Shown piece after piece: positions 15,270 to 24,865 of a DNA stretch of 63,563 bases; position 1 is the first letter of the stretch; every line of letters begins with the position of its first letter. Origin of the DNA: a virus; IMG/VR virus record IMGVR_UViG_3300046012_000215, positions 1-63,563 of that record. One strand, given 5' to 3'. The position numbers and the translations under genes were made by a program. The notes under the pieces were generated by a model. It was not told where the DNA came from, did not search any database, and saw only the letters and a list, made by a program, of their open reading frames with translations.

Positions 15270-18200
15270 GATACCACCACCTTTGAAATTATAGCGTTGA
15301 ATGAGCTGGTTATTGCAGCAGATAGCGTGCTGGCTGGAGAGCCTGGAGTATAAGTGACAGGAAAATTAGGCACCGTGACACTACATGTTAATGTCTGAGT
15401 CGCAGGCACCGGAGGCACCACCACAACCACCAGCAGCGCAGGCACCGTCACCGGCTTGCCATTCACCGTCACCACCTGCACGGAGGCCGTCTCCAGCACG
15501 TCCAGCTCCTTCACCGTGCCCGCGATGGGGTCAGGGCCGAAGCCTGTCGGTTGGGTAGCGTTGCTTACGAAAATCGACCACGGTGGAGCGCCGGGAGCAA
15601 TCGCGATGTCCACTTGGTTCCAGCAGCCTCCCGACTTCGCGCACGGCGTTCCGCTCACCACTGCCGCCCCTTGCGCCGCGCCGTAGCGCACCGTCGCACC
15701 CACGGAGAACGTCACCGTGTCGCCTTCGTTGGCTACCTTGACCCAGGTCTGCGCGGGAGTCGCATCCTGCAGCATCACGCCAACTGTTGAGCTGATATTG
15801 GCCGCTTCAGTTAGTGAGGCCATTTCGCGTACCCCATCTGGAGTCTTCCAGAATGGATCGCTCAAGGGGGGAAATGGGAAGCTCTGCGCGTGCAGGGGGA
15901 TGGCGAAGAGGAGCGGGAGGAGGAATCGAAGTTTCATAAATACCCTTTCCTTACGGAGTGCAGGTGTAATCAATATCCACACTGAGGCCCAACGCTGACG
16001 TGAGTGATGTGATATTCATTCCGGTGGCTGTTGCGATTGAGTGATATCCAATGCTCGCTCCGGTTGCGTTGTTGAGTACGCTGGCCGAGCAGACGTAGGC
16101 CGTAGTGGTAGTTGGCCACACGAGCGCGAGCAGGGTGCCAGTTGTAAACGTCCCACCAGCGACGGTGTAGTTTCCACGCAAGTTGGTGCAGGTGGCAGAT
16201 GCACATGTTACTGTGCCTGTGCCTGATCCGCCTGTCGCAGAACTAATAGCGTCGCCAGCGGCTATATTTGCTACTGGGATAGTCGCACTGTAAGTCACCG
16301 CGCCAGTGTTGTTGGCGTAGGCATATCCTGTATGGCCATCGAGGAATAGCCCACCAGTGGATAGTTCAAACCCAAAAGGGACATTCGTTCCAATCGCGCA
16401 ACCAAAGCACATGCCTCCACCGTGGCTATTATCGGCAGTGTCAACAAGCAAGTAACCAGCTGCATTCTCTCCATGCATCCACACCTGACCGCCGCCGCCG
16501 TTGGCTCCGCCGCCATAGTTGTATGAAGGCATAAGAAACTGCGCGCTGCCTGTCAGTGGAATCACACCTGGGTAAGCACCAATGATGGTGATGCCATTTC
16601 CGTTGCTTAGTCCTCCTGAAAAATTAGGAGCGCGAATTTCCTGGGTAGAATTCACGATACCAGCGAGAGTTATCCCGCTGTCCAGCGGAGAGTCACCCGT
16701 AGCATTTCCGGGCGTGATCACTGGGATGTATCCAACTGTGCCGCTCACGCAGCCTGTGCACCCTCCACGAGCGACATTCAGCCCATCGTTGAGCGTCACT
16801 GGCGTGAAATTGTTGGTCGAAACTTGACTGCCCTCAAGCGCAATTCCGCCCACAGTGGCCTGAATCGTCATCTCTTGGGTATCGTGGCAATAGGCGATGC
16901 TGGAAGTCTGATCCCGCTGCTCCCAGAGACTGAAGCAGTGCTGCGTAGTCCCGGCAATCTCTCCCTGGGTTCTCAGCAGATACCCTGTCCCGCCCACCTC
17001 GCCCACCGGATCGTACTCCATGTCGAACAGCCCGGCGTATGGCCCCGCGCCGGGGTTGGAAGTCCCAATCCCGGCGAAGATTGGAGTGATGTACGTTCCG
17101 CCCGCGCCTTGATAGGACTGCGTGGCAGGCAGGTAGTTGAAGGTGTTTTGATACTTATTGGTAGTATTTACGATCGGGACGCCTAGCCAGCCGTTGCCTA
17201 TAAGCTGTTGGTCTATACCCTGGGTAGCCGCGTACGGGTCTTCATTGCGCGTGTAGTTGACTATTCCTTCCCAAATCTGTGAAGCCAGGTTGGGATTCCA
17301 CAAATTGTCGCTGGAAGTCCAGGCTACATTGTTGTCTTCCACGCCGACCGTCACTCCATCATCGGAGACATATGTAACGTCCGCGCCCTGATATAGGTCC
17401 CCCGGCCCGGTCACGATCCCGTTTCTGATGAGGTTAGGAACCATGTACCCCATCAAAACCCTGGTGGTAGACAAGGAGCAGACCACGTTATGCATGTAGT
17501 GATACCCGCCAACGTCGAACGTCGTCTGGTCGTAGTAGTACCCCGCGAAACCTCCAGAGCAGAACTGCTCATTGGGAAGATGGCTGAACCGGAAGCTGGC
17601 TGTGATCTGCTGCGTGCCGGAGCTGGAAGTCCCGCTGTATGTCCCTACCGAGGTGGGCTTCACCGACTCGAATAAAATGCCTTGGCCGAAATAAAGAACG
17701 TCGCTGGTCGTCAGTCCCGTCCCGCAATTTGCCGTGCAGTTGATGGTGAAGGTGCGCGAGGTAGGTGCATTGGTGCGGTTGTCGGGGATCAGCCCAATGT
17801 CGATTTCAAGCGGGACGTTGCCTTCAAAGGACGCAGCGCTGGACGCGCACCCTCCGCCGGAAAGATCGACTGTCGCCAGTCCTCCGCTCGACGATACGAA
17901 CGTGCCCGTGCATCCGCTGATTTTCGTGGCAAGATCGAGCAGGGGGGCGCGCGGGCCTGCTCCGTGATTGTTGTTGACTGCAAGCGAGGTCACCCCGGTC
18001 CCGCCAGTAGTTACCGTGCCCGACCACATCGGGGCTTCAAAACTTTGATTGTAAATGCCATAGGAGCCTTGGTCCGATGCCGCAATCGCGGCAGGCTTTA
18101 CAGCAGTACCAATGTTGATAAGTTGCTTGTCGCCAGAGCCGAAGAATCCCCCGCCAATCGCAATGACTTGATGAATGCCCTGGTTATATGAATCACTGTC

Positions 18201-19110
18201 ATATTTCTCTATGAACGATCCAGTCCATCCGGCCAGTCCACCTACCTGATAAGCCACATCAGTCAAAGTTCCAGGAGATGTTGCCAGCGTGCAGGAGGTA
18301 GTCGATGCGCACGAAGTAATCTGGTAGATCAGATTCTGGCCGCCCGTGGTGAGCGTCATGCTGATGGTGTTCCAGCAAGTCAGTGTGCCGCATGGGCTGG
18401 TAAAGGTTGTGCCGTCTGCCCAAGTAACAGTCGTGCCGCTTACGTTGACATGCCCCGAAGCGATGTTCCCAATCTCCAGACCAGGAATACTTGGGTTCCC
18501 AATGTCGTAGCCTGGAAACCAGTCGCTGAAGTTCATGTGCTCGCAGCCGTGACCTTCATCACTGTTACCCACGTCGCCGGGAATACCGTTGTCTCCGCAA
18601 TAGATTTGTTTGGCCGTACGGGTAACATCGCCGGGAATGTTGCCTGCCTCGGCTCCGAAGTTCCAATAAACCTGAACATTGTTTCCGCCGCCAAGCGCCT
18701 GAAGCGATGTGCGGTCCGGCATGGCGACGGCGATCACACTCTCAGTCCCCGTATAGGTCGGTGGGACCAGCACCGCGCTGGCTCCAGCCGTAAAAGCGTT
18801 CACGATGCCGTTGCTGCCGCCGCCAGTCTGATACCCTTGCGGGTCGTAAATGCCATTCACGATGTTCGAGGCGACTGACGGTGCTGCCGTCGTGCTGCCG
18901 ATAGCCGGAGGCGCTGCAAGCCTAAGATCAGTCACGACCGGAGACTCCGCCCAGCCATTGACGCTCTGCACCAGCCCCACGCCGGTCTTGCAGCGGATGT
19001 AGTCCACTCCCGTCGCAGGCACGCCCGCCGTGCTCGATTCGTCGCAAGCCGTTCCATGCGCGCCAGTAGGCAACGCAGCTAAAGCAGCAGAGGACGGAGT
19101 ACCAAACACT
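13425..19110 (-). other. GC-rich foreign cassette ending inside two genes
   Basis: Composition changes abruptly from AT-rich to GC-rich at about 13425, within the last codons of the beta-helix gene, and back at about 19110, within the 1283-residue fibre gene (near residue 230). The three genes or gene parts inside share host-like codon use. This is what modular exchange of tail-fibre modules leaves behind. The edges are estimated by eye. Confidence 0.75.
15260..15937 (-). CDS. Secreted Val/Pro-rich protein of unknown function
   Basis: About 225 residues. The ATG at 15937 is preceded by AAGGAAAGGG and starts a clear Sec signal peptide (MKLRFLLPLLFAIPLHAQ), so the further upstream ATG at 15982 is not used. 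The mature part has Ig-like beta-strand patterns and a Pro/Val-rich stretch (VPALLVVVVVPPVPATQT). Similar small secreted proteins are common in Acidobacteriota. It lies between two large secreted fibre-like genes, so it may be a partner or chaperone. No family recognised. Confidence 0.7.
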   Translation of the reverse strand: MKLRFLLPLLFAIPLHAQSFPFPPLSDPFWKTPDGVREMASLTEAANISSTVGVMLQDATPAQTWVKVANEGDTVTFSVGATVRYGAAQGAAVVSGTPCAKSGGCWNQVDIAIAPGAPPWSIFVSNATQPTGFGPDPIAGTVKELDVLETASVQVVTVNGKPVTVPALLVVVVVPPVPATQTLTCSVTVPNFPVTYTPGSPASTLSAAITSSFNAIISKVVVSCK

Positions 19111-19802
19111 CCACTTGGGGCTACAAGAGGCCCGGTTAATGTGCAACCTGTAAGTAAGCAGTAGAAAGTGGAATAATCTGAACTAGAGGCTGTGACAGCT
19201 CCAGTTCGGGTAAAGACTGAACTAACTGCTCCACCACCCCCACCGCAAGGAGCTCCAGAATCAGTTAAATTTCCAGAAGCATCCCACTTAGGACAATTAT
19301 TAGCTGGAGTAGAGCCGGACACCGTAGCTAACTTAGTGGTATTTCCAGCATAAGTGAATGGAAAATCAGCAGTCACTAGTGATCTAAGAACCGCATTTCC
19401 ACTAGCTCCATTAGGAGTAGCAAAAATTAAGTTAGCTGCCCCCATAGGAGTAGACCCACAAGGTTGAGAGCCTATAGTGCTAGTAGTTACCCAATAAGCG
19501 CAATTTGGAGCAGTAATTGTTCCTGAAATGGTAGGAAATGTTCCACCACCAACTCCAACAAAAGAGCCCGCAGTTACTGATCCACCAATTAAAACATTTC
19601 CAGTTACTGAAAGAGCTGGAAATGGCAAGTTTCCTGAAAGTAAAAGATCTATTCTATTAAAATTGTAATTAAGGGGGAGATTCCAATTAGTTGAGCCATT
19701 AGATGGAATCTCAAGAGCAATATTAGGAGTAGGAGTAAACTGAGCCATTGCTAAAAAATTTAATCCAAATAGTACTACTAAAGCTGGCCAGAACTTTTTC
19801 AT
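15951..19802 (-). CDS. Chimeric tail-fibre-like protein with Sec signal peptide, 1283 residues
   Basis: Largest protein of the phage. It starts with a signal peptide (MKKFWPALVVLFGLNFLAMAQ), followed by a fibre-like N-terminus (ALEIPSNGSTNWNLPLNYNFNRID) and a Gly-rich hinge (APCGGGGGAVSSVFTRTGAVTA), a phrase seen in many acidobacterial surface proteins. The first 230 codons are AT-rich like the phage; the remaining 1050 are GC-rich. The C-terminal part has many Gly/Thr/Asn beta-strands, as in receptor-binding fibres. The likely role is host recognition, with the C-terminal specificity part acquired separately. The signal peptide is unusual for a virion fibre. Confidence 0.75.
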   Translation of the reverse strand: MKKFWPALVVLFGLNFLAMAQFTPTPNIALEIPSNGSTNWNLPLNYNFNRIDLLLSGNLPFPALSVTGNVLIGGSVTAGSFVGVGGGTFPTISGTITAPNCAYWVTTSTIGSQPCGSTPMGAANLIFATPNGASGNAVLRSLVTADFPFTYAGNTTKLATVSGSTPANNCPKWDASGNLTDSGAPCGGGGGAVSSVFTRTGAVTASSSDYSTFYCLLTGCTLTGPLVAPSGVFGTPSSAALAALPTGAHGTACDESSTAGVPATGVDYIRCKTGVGLVQSVNGWAESPVVTDLRLAAPPAIGSTTAAPSVASNIVNGIYDPQGYQTGGGSNGIVNAFTAGASAVLVPPTYTGTESVIAVAMPDRTSLQALGGGNNVQVYWNFGAEAGNIPGDVTRTAKQIYCGDNGIPGDVGNSDEGHGCEHMNFSDWFPGYDIGNPSIPGLEIGNIASGHVNVSGTTVTWADGTTFTSPCGTLTCWNTISMTLTTGGQNLIYQITSCASTTSCTLATSPGTLTDVAYQVGGLAGWTGSFIEKYDSDSYNQGIHQVIAIGGGFFGSGDKQLINIGTAVKPAAIAASDQGSYGIYNQSFEAPMWSGTVTTGGTGVTSLAVNNNHGAGPRAPLLDLATKISGCTGTFVSSSGGLATVDLSGGGCASSAASFEGNVPLEIDIGLIPDNRTNAPTSRTFTINCTANCGTGLTTSDVLYFGQGILFESVKPTSVGTYSGTSSSGTQQITASFRFSHLPNEQFCSGGFAGYYYDQTTFDVGGYHYMHNVVCSLSTTRVLMGYMVPNLIRNGIVTGPGDLYQGADVTYVSDDGVTVGVEDNNVAWTSSDNLWNPNLASQIWEGIVNYTRNEDPYAATQGIDQQLIGNGWLGVPIVNTTNKYQNTFNYLPATQSYQGAGGTYITPIFAGIGTSNPGAGPYAGLFDMEYDPVGEVGGTGYLLRTQGEIAGTTQHCFSLWEQRDQTSSIAYCHDTQEMTIQATVGGIALEGSQVSTNNFTPVTLNDGLNVARGGCTGCVSGTVGYIPVITPGNATGDSPLDSGITLAGIVNSTQEIRAPNFSGGLSNGNGITIIGAYPGVIPLTGSAQFLMPSYNYGGGANGGGGQVWMHGENAAGYLLVDTADNSHGGGMCFGCAIGTNVPFGFELSTGGLFLDGHTGYAYANNTGAVTYSATIPVANIAAGDAISSATGGSGTGTVTCASATCTNLRGNYTVAGGTFTTGTLLALVWPTTTTAYVCSASVLNNATGASIGYHSIATATGMNITSLTSALGLSVDIDYTCTP

Positions 19803-19852
19803 TCTTACTCCTAATAAACTTGAGAAATCGCTTAGAAATCAACTAGTAAAAA

Positions 19853-20854
19853 TTAGCTATTAGGTGTTGTCTCAATCCAATTCTGTAAAGTGGCACCGGC
19901 TCCACCTGCTTGAACTAGATACCAGTAGCCTATAGGAACATCAAAAGTGGCCGTCATCCACGCTGGTGCGGTAGTCGTGGGCGTCACGGAAACTTGAGAG
20001 ACAAGCAAAGCAGGCGAGGAGGTGGGGCCTATGAAGGCTACCAACTGACCTTCGCTATCCGCTCCGTGAAAGGCTACTACATTAACCCTCATCGGGACGC
20101 CGCTGGTATTTTGAAACGTAGTACCCAGAGAACGTGATCCAGTTAAATCATTAACTGAAATGTTGGGAGAGGAGATTGGTCTCGGTACAAACGATCCTCC
20201 AACATTAGTTAAAACTTCTCCAGCAGAACCGGGAGAATTTAAGGTTAAAGTAGCTGTTATTAAATTCTCAGCAAAAGAATTACTGGAGTCACTAGTAAGT
20301 ATTCCTATTGGACGAAGATTACCAGCTGAGTCTGCTTTAAAAAGCATCAAACTAGTTGAATTAGCAATAGGATCAGGTTGAACATTAAATCCAGTTACAA
20401 ATGAAGGCCAGTTAATCGTTCGACCGCCAGTTGCGTCCTGAGTTAAAATAAAAGCCACTACTTGACCAGAGGTGACACCAGTTATTGTACCGCCAGAGAT
20501 GTTTCCAGCTAAAGTTATCTGAAATCCGTTGGAAACAGCTGCATTTAGAGCGGGAGTCGGGGAATAAGAAACTACAGTTAAATTATTAGCTAAATCAGAA
20601 AAAGTAACAAGATTCGATAACTGACTCACTAGAGCACTGTAATTACTATCTAGCATGCTCAAGCCTTTATTAGATAAAGCTTGAGCTAAAGCAGCCACCA
20701 TAGTAGTTACTTGGTAAAAAAGCTTATTAGCTAGTTGATCATTAAAAATCTGACCGTTGATCGCTCCATTAACTCTCTGACTATCTGCAGTATAGCCTGC
20801 ATCAGTTTCTTGATTAGCTGCTCCAGGGTTAAATTGTAGAAAGTTCGTTGCCAT
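19853..20854 (-). CDS. Tail fibre / collar-type protein
   Basis: A 333-residue protein next to the baseplate genes. N-terminal ~85 residues are helical (VNGAINGQIFNDQLANKLFYQVTTMVAALAQAL), followed by beta-rich Gly/Ser/Thr segments (LAGNISGGTITGVTSGQVVAFIL) as in phage tail fibres. The N-terminal two thirds are AT-rich, but bases of about 19920-20135 are clearly GC-rich, so the C-terminal tip also looks swapped. No signal peptide, unlike the next fibre gene. Likely the baseplate-attached fibre. Confidence 0.7.
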   Translation of the reverse strand: MATNFLQFNPGAANQETDAGYTADSQRVNGAINGQIFNDQLANKLFYQVTTMVAALAQALSNKGLSMLDSNYSALVSQLSNLVTFSDLANNLTVVSYSPTPALNAAVSNGFQITLAGNISGGTITGVTSGQVVAFILTQDATGGRTINWPSFVTGFNVQPDPIANSTSLMLFKADSAGNLRPIGILTSDSSNSFAENLITATLTLNSPGSAGEVLTNVGGSFVPRPISSPNISVNDLTGSRSLGTTFQNTSGVPMRVNVVAFHGADSEGQLVAFIGPTSSPALLVSQVSVTPTTTAPAWMTATFDVPIGYWYLVQAGGAGATLQNWIETTPNS

Positions 20855-20863
20855 CTAATCTCC

Positions 20864-21448
20864 TTAACCCCAGTTACCTACACCGAAACCAGCAATGAAC
20901 GCATTATTAGGACCGAATCCGAAGAATGGTAAGATTCCAAAGTCATAGAAATACTGAACTGCTTGTGGCCTAGGAACGATCATATCATGAGAGATCATAT
21001 CTTCTATGATAGAAGAAAAAGATCCGGTAATAACAATAGTGGCCGTCATGTTCTGATTATCAATAATTGATATCTTGCCACCGGGAAATAAATTCGCCCA
21101 TATGCCATAGAGACTGTTAATCTTTCCATCCCATTGATTATTAGCTATAGTAGCTTTTATCAATAATCGGTAAGTATCATCCGTTAAAACTGGACTGACT
21201 CCACCACTAGGCTGAAAAGGAACAGTTCTTGAAACCCCAACTATCTCGCCAAGAATGTCTAATTGATTTCCTACCGCAAAGTCAAGGTCGAAATTAGAGC
21301 TAATGAACTGTAAACAGTTAGAAATATCAGTAGCTATTGATAAGACTGAGTTCATCCACTGAATAAACTCAGGACTATTCTTATACTCTGAAGTTAACAG
21401 ATTAGCGTAATAACCAGCAGGTAAAGACTGTACAGGAGAGGTTCCCAC
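20864..21448 (-). CDS. Baseplate protein, DUF2612 family
   Basis: A 194-residue protein with the DUF2612 pattern: a helical start (PAGYYANLLTSEYKNSPEFIQWMNSVLS), DFAVGNQLDILGEIVGVSR, LTDDTYRLLIKATIANNQWDG and a short C-terminal YFYDFGILPFFGFG. In related myoviruses the gene lies between the baseplate J-like protein and the tail fibre, as here. It probably forms part of the baseplate wedge that carries the fibres. Confidence 0.85.
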   Translation of the reverse strand: MGTSPVQSLPAGYYANLLTSEYKNSPEFIQWMNSVLSIATDISNCLQFISSNFDLDFAVGNQLDILGEIVGVSRTVPFQPSGGVSPVLTDDTYRLLIKATIANNQWDGKINSLYGIWANLFPGGKISIIDNQNMTATIVITGSFSSIIEDMISHDMIVPRPQAVQYFYDFGILPFFGFGPNNAFIAGFGVGNWG

Positions 21449-21449
21449 G

Positions 21450-22646
21450 CTACACCACCGTCAGTACAATATTACCTAAGATTCCTTGAGAAACTTCAAA
21501 GAATTGAAGAGTAATATCAGTAGTTCCTACCGGACTAGCTGAAGTGCCTAAGGTCAAAGCTCTGATGGAATAATCTGGAGAAGTAAGCACAGTAGAAGAC
21601 ATAGCCGCTGCGTAAAGAGCAGACTGGGTAATTTCTTCACCGATTTGTAGACTATTAAGATAGTTAACCAAAGCCGATTTGATGCTTGACTGCATCGCGG
21701 TGTTAAAGGCTGAGGTTAATCCATGAACCGACAAACTCACGAAAATTGGAACTAGAGTCGGTCTAACGAAGCCTATATCTGTAGTTGCCATAGACACTGG
21801 ATCAACTACTGGAACAATAGTCATCGTAGGAACTGTAGCTCCTTGAGTGTTACAACCTATTCCTCTGTTATTATAGATTGCGGTAGCTACGTCTAAGTCT
21901 ATTCCACCCATCACAACACAAGTTAAAGAATGGCTCTCATTACCAAAAGCATCTGTTGTAGAAGTTTGATTCTCCAAAATGTTAGTTAAAGTGACACCTG
22001 GAACAGCTTTAATTTCAGCTGTTGTTCCAGCTAGTCTAGTACTGGAGGGGAGGGCTACTGAAATAGATTGACGAGCACGAAGAGCTGAGTCACTCTCAAT
22101 TGAAGTACCAAGAACAGCAGGTGAAGAATTGGTGACGCTAGCCCAACCAGCAGTAAAGCCACCTACAGGATTAATCACTGTGTTAGCATTAGTACTAACT
22201 GGGCCATTTTGCTGGCAGACAGCGATAACTGTAATGGAGCCACCACCTCCAATAGTAACTGAAGGAGGCAAAGACCACAGAACCCCATTAGTGTCAGCAA
22301 TAACAGCATTGATGATAACTGTTCCTGGGGCTCCAGTTAAGGTTAAAGAAACTGTAGAAGGAGATGAAGATTTTCTAGCTAATCCATTCAGCTTAACAAT
22401 GGAGTCTAAGTCAGCTCCAATCGCCGTTATAGGTGACCTAGAATTGTAAGATAATGCGCAAAGTCCACAGTTATCACTGAGTTTGAGACTCACAGCGGAA
22501 ATCCATTGAAAGTCTGCTGAGTCATTTCCGAGATATGTCGTTGACCCATAGATTGACTGATAACTAGCAGTTAACGCATCCTGAATGTCAGAAAAGGAAG
22601 GCACGGTTAGTCCAGCCGAAGTTACTACTGGAGAAGAGTAAGCCAT
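21450..22646 (-). CDS. Baseplate J-like protein
   Basis: A 398-residue baseplate wedge protein of the gpJ/gp47 type. The N-terminus FSDIQDALTASYQSIYGSTTYLGNDSADFQWI is typical; the middle has the LARKSSSPSTVSLTLTGAPGTVI strand region and ESDSALRARQSISVALPSSTRLAGTTAEIKAVPGVT. The C-terminus carries EITQSALYAAAMSST. It shapes the wedge that rearranges on contraction. Neighbours are the gp25-like protein and DUF2612. Confidence 0.92.
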   Translation of the reverse strand: MAYSSPVVTSAGLTVPSFSDIQDALTASYQSIYGSTTYLGNDSADFQWISAVSLKLSDNCGLCALSYNSRSPITAIGADLDSIVKLNGLARKSSSPSTVSLTLTGAPGTVIINAVIADTNGVLWSLPPSVTIGGGGSITVIAVCQQNGPVSTNANTVINPVGGFTAGWASVTNSSPAVLGTSIESDSALRARQSISVALPSSTRLAGTTAEIKAVPGVTLTNILENQTSTTDAFGNESHSLTCVVMGGIDLDVATAIYNNRGIGCNTQGATVPTMTIVPVVDPVSMATTDIGFVRPTLVPIFVSLSVHGLTSAFNTAMQSSIKSALVNYLNSLQIGEEITQSALYAAAMSSTVLTSPDYSIRALTLGTSASPVGTTDITLQFFEVSQGILGNIVLTVV

Positions 22647-22656
22647 TCGACCTTCC

Positions 22657-23049
22657 TTAGTTTTCTAAATTAGCTGAATTTCCAGGAGAGTTACCAATAG
22701 TGATAGTCCCGAATTGAGTTGATACTGATGCTGTATAGACAAATTGTCTATTTTGGAAAGAAGCATTAAAGTTAGAAACTCCAATGACGAATGGAGTTCC
22801 TAAGATTCTAGCTGCTATTAGATTGATCACCACTTGAAGACTTCTAGGAGAGCCTGAAGAGCCTAGAATTTTTTGAAATAGCGGTAAACCATCTAATAGA
22901 TTTAGAAACCATTCTCCCTGAAACATTTTTAATCTAGTGGCTAAGATTTGAGCTACAGCCTCTAAATCTGATATAAAGTTAGACTGACCATTACCTTGTT
23001 GAGGTTCCCATGTTTTAGAGTCTAATTTTCTAACTGTGATAGTTGCCAT
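22657..23049 (-). CDS. Baseplate wedge protein, gp25/DUF2634-like
   Basis: A 130-residue protein with DLEAVAQILATRLKMFQGEWFLNLLDGLPLFQKILG, the typical pattern of small gp25-like/DUF2634 wedge proteins, where an initial set of beta-strands is followed by a helix and a GEWF(L) segment. It links the sheath to the wedge. Position between the J-like protein and the spike agrees. Confidence 0.82.
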   Translation of the reverse strand: MATITVRKLDSKTWEPQQGNGQSNFISDLEAVAQILATRLKMFQGEWFLNLLDGLPLFQKILGSSGSPRSLQVVINLIAARILGTPFVIGVSNFNASFQNRQFVYTASVSTQFGTITIGNSPGNSANLEN

Positions 23050-23759
23050 TACTCAGCCTCAAATACGGTTGTAAAAGAACCGGTTGGCGGTGACGGCCCG
23101 ACGTAACCTTTAGATGTTAAAAAAGGTAAAACATTCGTGATGAACCAAGTGTAAAATAACTTAGTCATTATAGGATTATGAGTTCCGCCACTAGCCAAAG
23201 CTTTAATTAAAGGTCCCGTAATCGATATTCCGGCCGAAGAGAGGTCGATGACGATGGCTTGATCATCTGATCTGATTTGTACTGATGAAGTAGAGTAATT
23301 AGATAACACATTCGGCTGAGACCATGGACCAAATACTGCAAAGGCATCTGAGAGGTCGTGTCGTCTTCGATCGAATGGTGGATTGATTCCTCCATTTTGC
23401 CACCATCCGTCTATACACGTATCAGCGAAGATTAAAAGGCACTCAGTACCAGGAATTATAGGAAAAGTAATAGACCAGCCAGGAACCCGGGACATGAGGA
23501 TCGGAACATCTTGAATTGGCTTAATGGTCGTCGCTACTGGAATGTTTTGAGCGGTTCCCGGATTTTGTACTTGAGGTGTAGCTGGAGGAGGCTGATTGAT
23601 TATTTCCTGAATAGTCGGTTGAACTACTACAGTTTGCTTCTCAGGATCAAAAGAAACTACGACAGCTGGAATCGCAGTTCTCATCATACACGCCCATTGC
23701 CAAAGAGCACCCTCGATAGGTTCAGTCTGTAAAGCTAATCGTTCCTGAATAGAGAGCAT
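23049..23759 (-). CDS. Baseplate spike, Gp138-like N-terminal domain
   Basis: A 236-residue protein. The N-terminal 150 residues fit the Gp138 OB-like membrane-puncturing spike: PAVVVSFDPEKQTVVVQPTI, then IQDVPILMSRVPGWSITFPIIPGTECLLIFADTCIDGWWQNGG and DLSDAFAVFG. The C-terminal part has short repeating strands (VLSNYSTSSVQIRSDDQAIVIDLSSAGISITG) suited to a trimeric beta-helix tip. It sits at the tail tip below the hub. Confidence 0.85.
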   Translation of the reverse strand: MLSIQERLALQTEPIEGALWQWACMMRTAIPAVVVSFDPEKQTVVVQPTIQEIINQPPPATPQVQNPGTAQNIPVATTIKPIQDVPILMSRVPGWSITFPIIPGTECLLIFADTCIDGWWQNGGINPPFDRRRHDLSDAFAVFGPWSQPNVLSNYSTSSVQIRSDDQAIVIDLSSAGISITGPLIKALASGGTHNPIMTKLFYTWFITNVLPFLTSKGYVGPSPPTGSFTTVFEAE

Positions 23760-24865
23760 TAGTTTCCCGTCGCATCAGCTTGAAGACTTTGACCCAGTAG
23801 TTGAATAGCTTGCTGAATCTGAGCTATTCCAGTAATTTCAGAGTACCAAGCATTTCCTCTAGTATCTCCAATAAACCGAACACCAACTACAGCGTACTGA
23901 TCTATTAAAGGAACAGGAGGTCCAGTACCTTCAGGCAAAGGATAAGGAATAGGAGCTTGACGAATGAATTTACTCTGAACAGCTACTAAAGGTAAGGGAG
24001 CTTTTACCTGAACTGTTGGATCTAGTAAAACTCTAAAATTAACCCCTAATTGAGTCTGTTGAGGTTGCCCGATTAAACTAAGAGTAGTTTTACCGACTCT
24101 GTTAGGAGGCCCGCCATCGGTATTGACTGGAGCATAGGTTGCTACTAATTCTCCTAAAGGGTTTTGAAAAGAAGCAACACTCCAACCTTTAGAATCTATC
24201 CATGAAGCTAAACTGTTCTGATCGGCTATTGAGCGAAGATAGCCGATCGGATTTCCGAAGAAAGACTTACCTCTAGGAAGATTGGCTGAACCTCGTTGTG
24301 GAAAAGCTGAAGAAATAGCTTCTTTAACTTGAGACTCATTTATCCGAACTGGGCTCATAGCATTATCTGCGATGAACTTAGCTTGAGAAAACTGAGTTGA
24401 AAGAGCTGGAATTGTTCCATTAAGAAAATTTTGAGTAGAAAGTACTCGATTCAATAAGCAGTGTACAATGAGCCTTTTATCAACTACATCCAATCGATCC
24501 TGAATAGTATAGAAAATCGGTCCACTCCAAATGATTGGAGGAGTTCCAGGAAAAGGATAGTCAGCTTGGTAGCCTGCAGACACGGTTACTATATCGCCTT
24601 CTTGGATGATCGCATCATAAAGATTGATACCAGCAGAGGGACCTACAGAGATTGGACCATCAGCATTCCAGATAGCAATTTCTGCTTGCCAGAAGGCTGA
24701 AAAAGCATATTGAATGATCTCAAAAGTAAATCTTAAAGCGCTTGGTTCAAAAGAATCACTAGAAATAACAATAGGGGTTCCGGCACTTGGGCCTTGCTGA
24801 GGAGTGATAGTTAAAGTATAAGCCCTACCAAAGAAGGGAATTTTTGATACTGATAAAGAAGTCAT
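23759..24865 (-). CDS. Baseplate hub protein (gpD/gp27-like)
   Basis: A 368-residue protein with beta-rich N-terminus (FFGRAYTLTITPQQG...SALRFTFEIIQYAFSAFWQAEIAIWNAD) and ADNAMSPVRINESQVKEAISS and SIADQNSLASWIDSKGWSVASFQNPLGELVATYAP segments, as in hub proteins. It lies between the spike and the small plug protein, in the usual hub position. It would form the trimeric hub that connects tube and spike. Confidence 0.75.
   Translation of the reverse strand: MTSLSVSKIPFFGRAYTLTITPQQGPSAGTPIVISSDSFEPSALRFTFEIIQYAFSAFWQAEIAIWNADGPISVGPSAGINLYDAIIQEGDIVTVSAGYQADYPFPGTPPIIWSGPIFYTIQDRLDVVDKRLIVHCLLNRVLSTQNFLNGTIPALSTQFSQAKFIADNAMSPVRINESQVKEAISSAFPQRGSANLPRGKSFFGNPIGYLRSIADQNSLASWIDSKGWSVASFQNPLGELVATYAPVNTDGGPPNRVGKTTLSLIGQPQQTQLGVNFRVLLDPTVQVKAPLPLVAVQSKFIRQAPIPYPLPEGTGPPVPLIDQYAVVGVRFIGDTRGNAWYSEITGIAQIQQAIQLLGQSLQADATGN

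Noticed and set aside
17682-18191. Plus-strand ORF of 169 residues inside the fibre gene
   Set aside because: Antisense frame opened by high GC content; no start context and no sensible protein features.
13611-18878. Other long plus- and minus-strand ORFs in the GC-rich cassette (for example 14199-14537, 16824-17186, 18450-18878, 14188-14508)
   Set aside because: Shadows of the three fibre-region genes; GC-rich DNA lacks stop codons in other frames.
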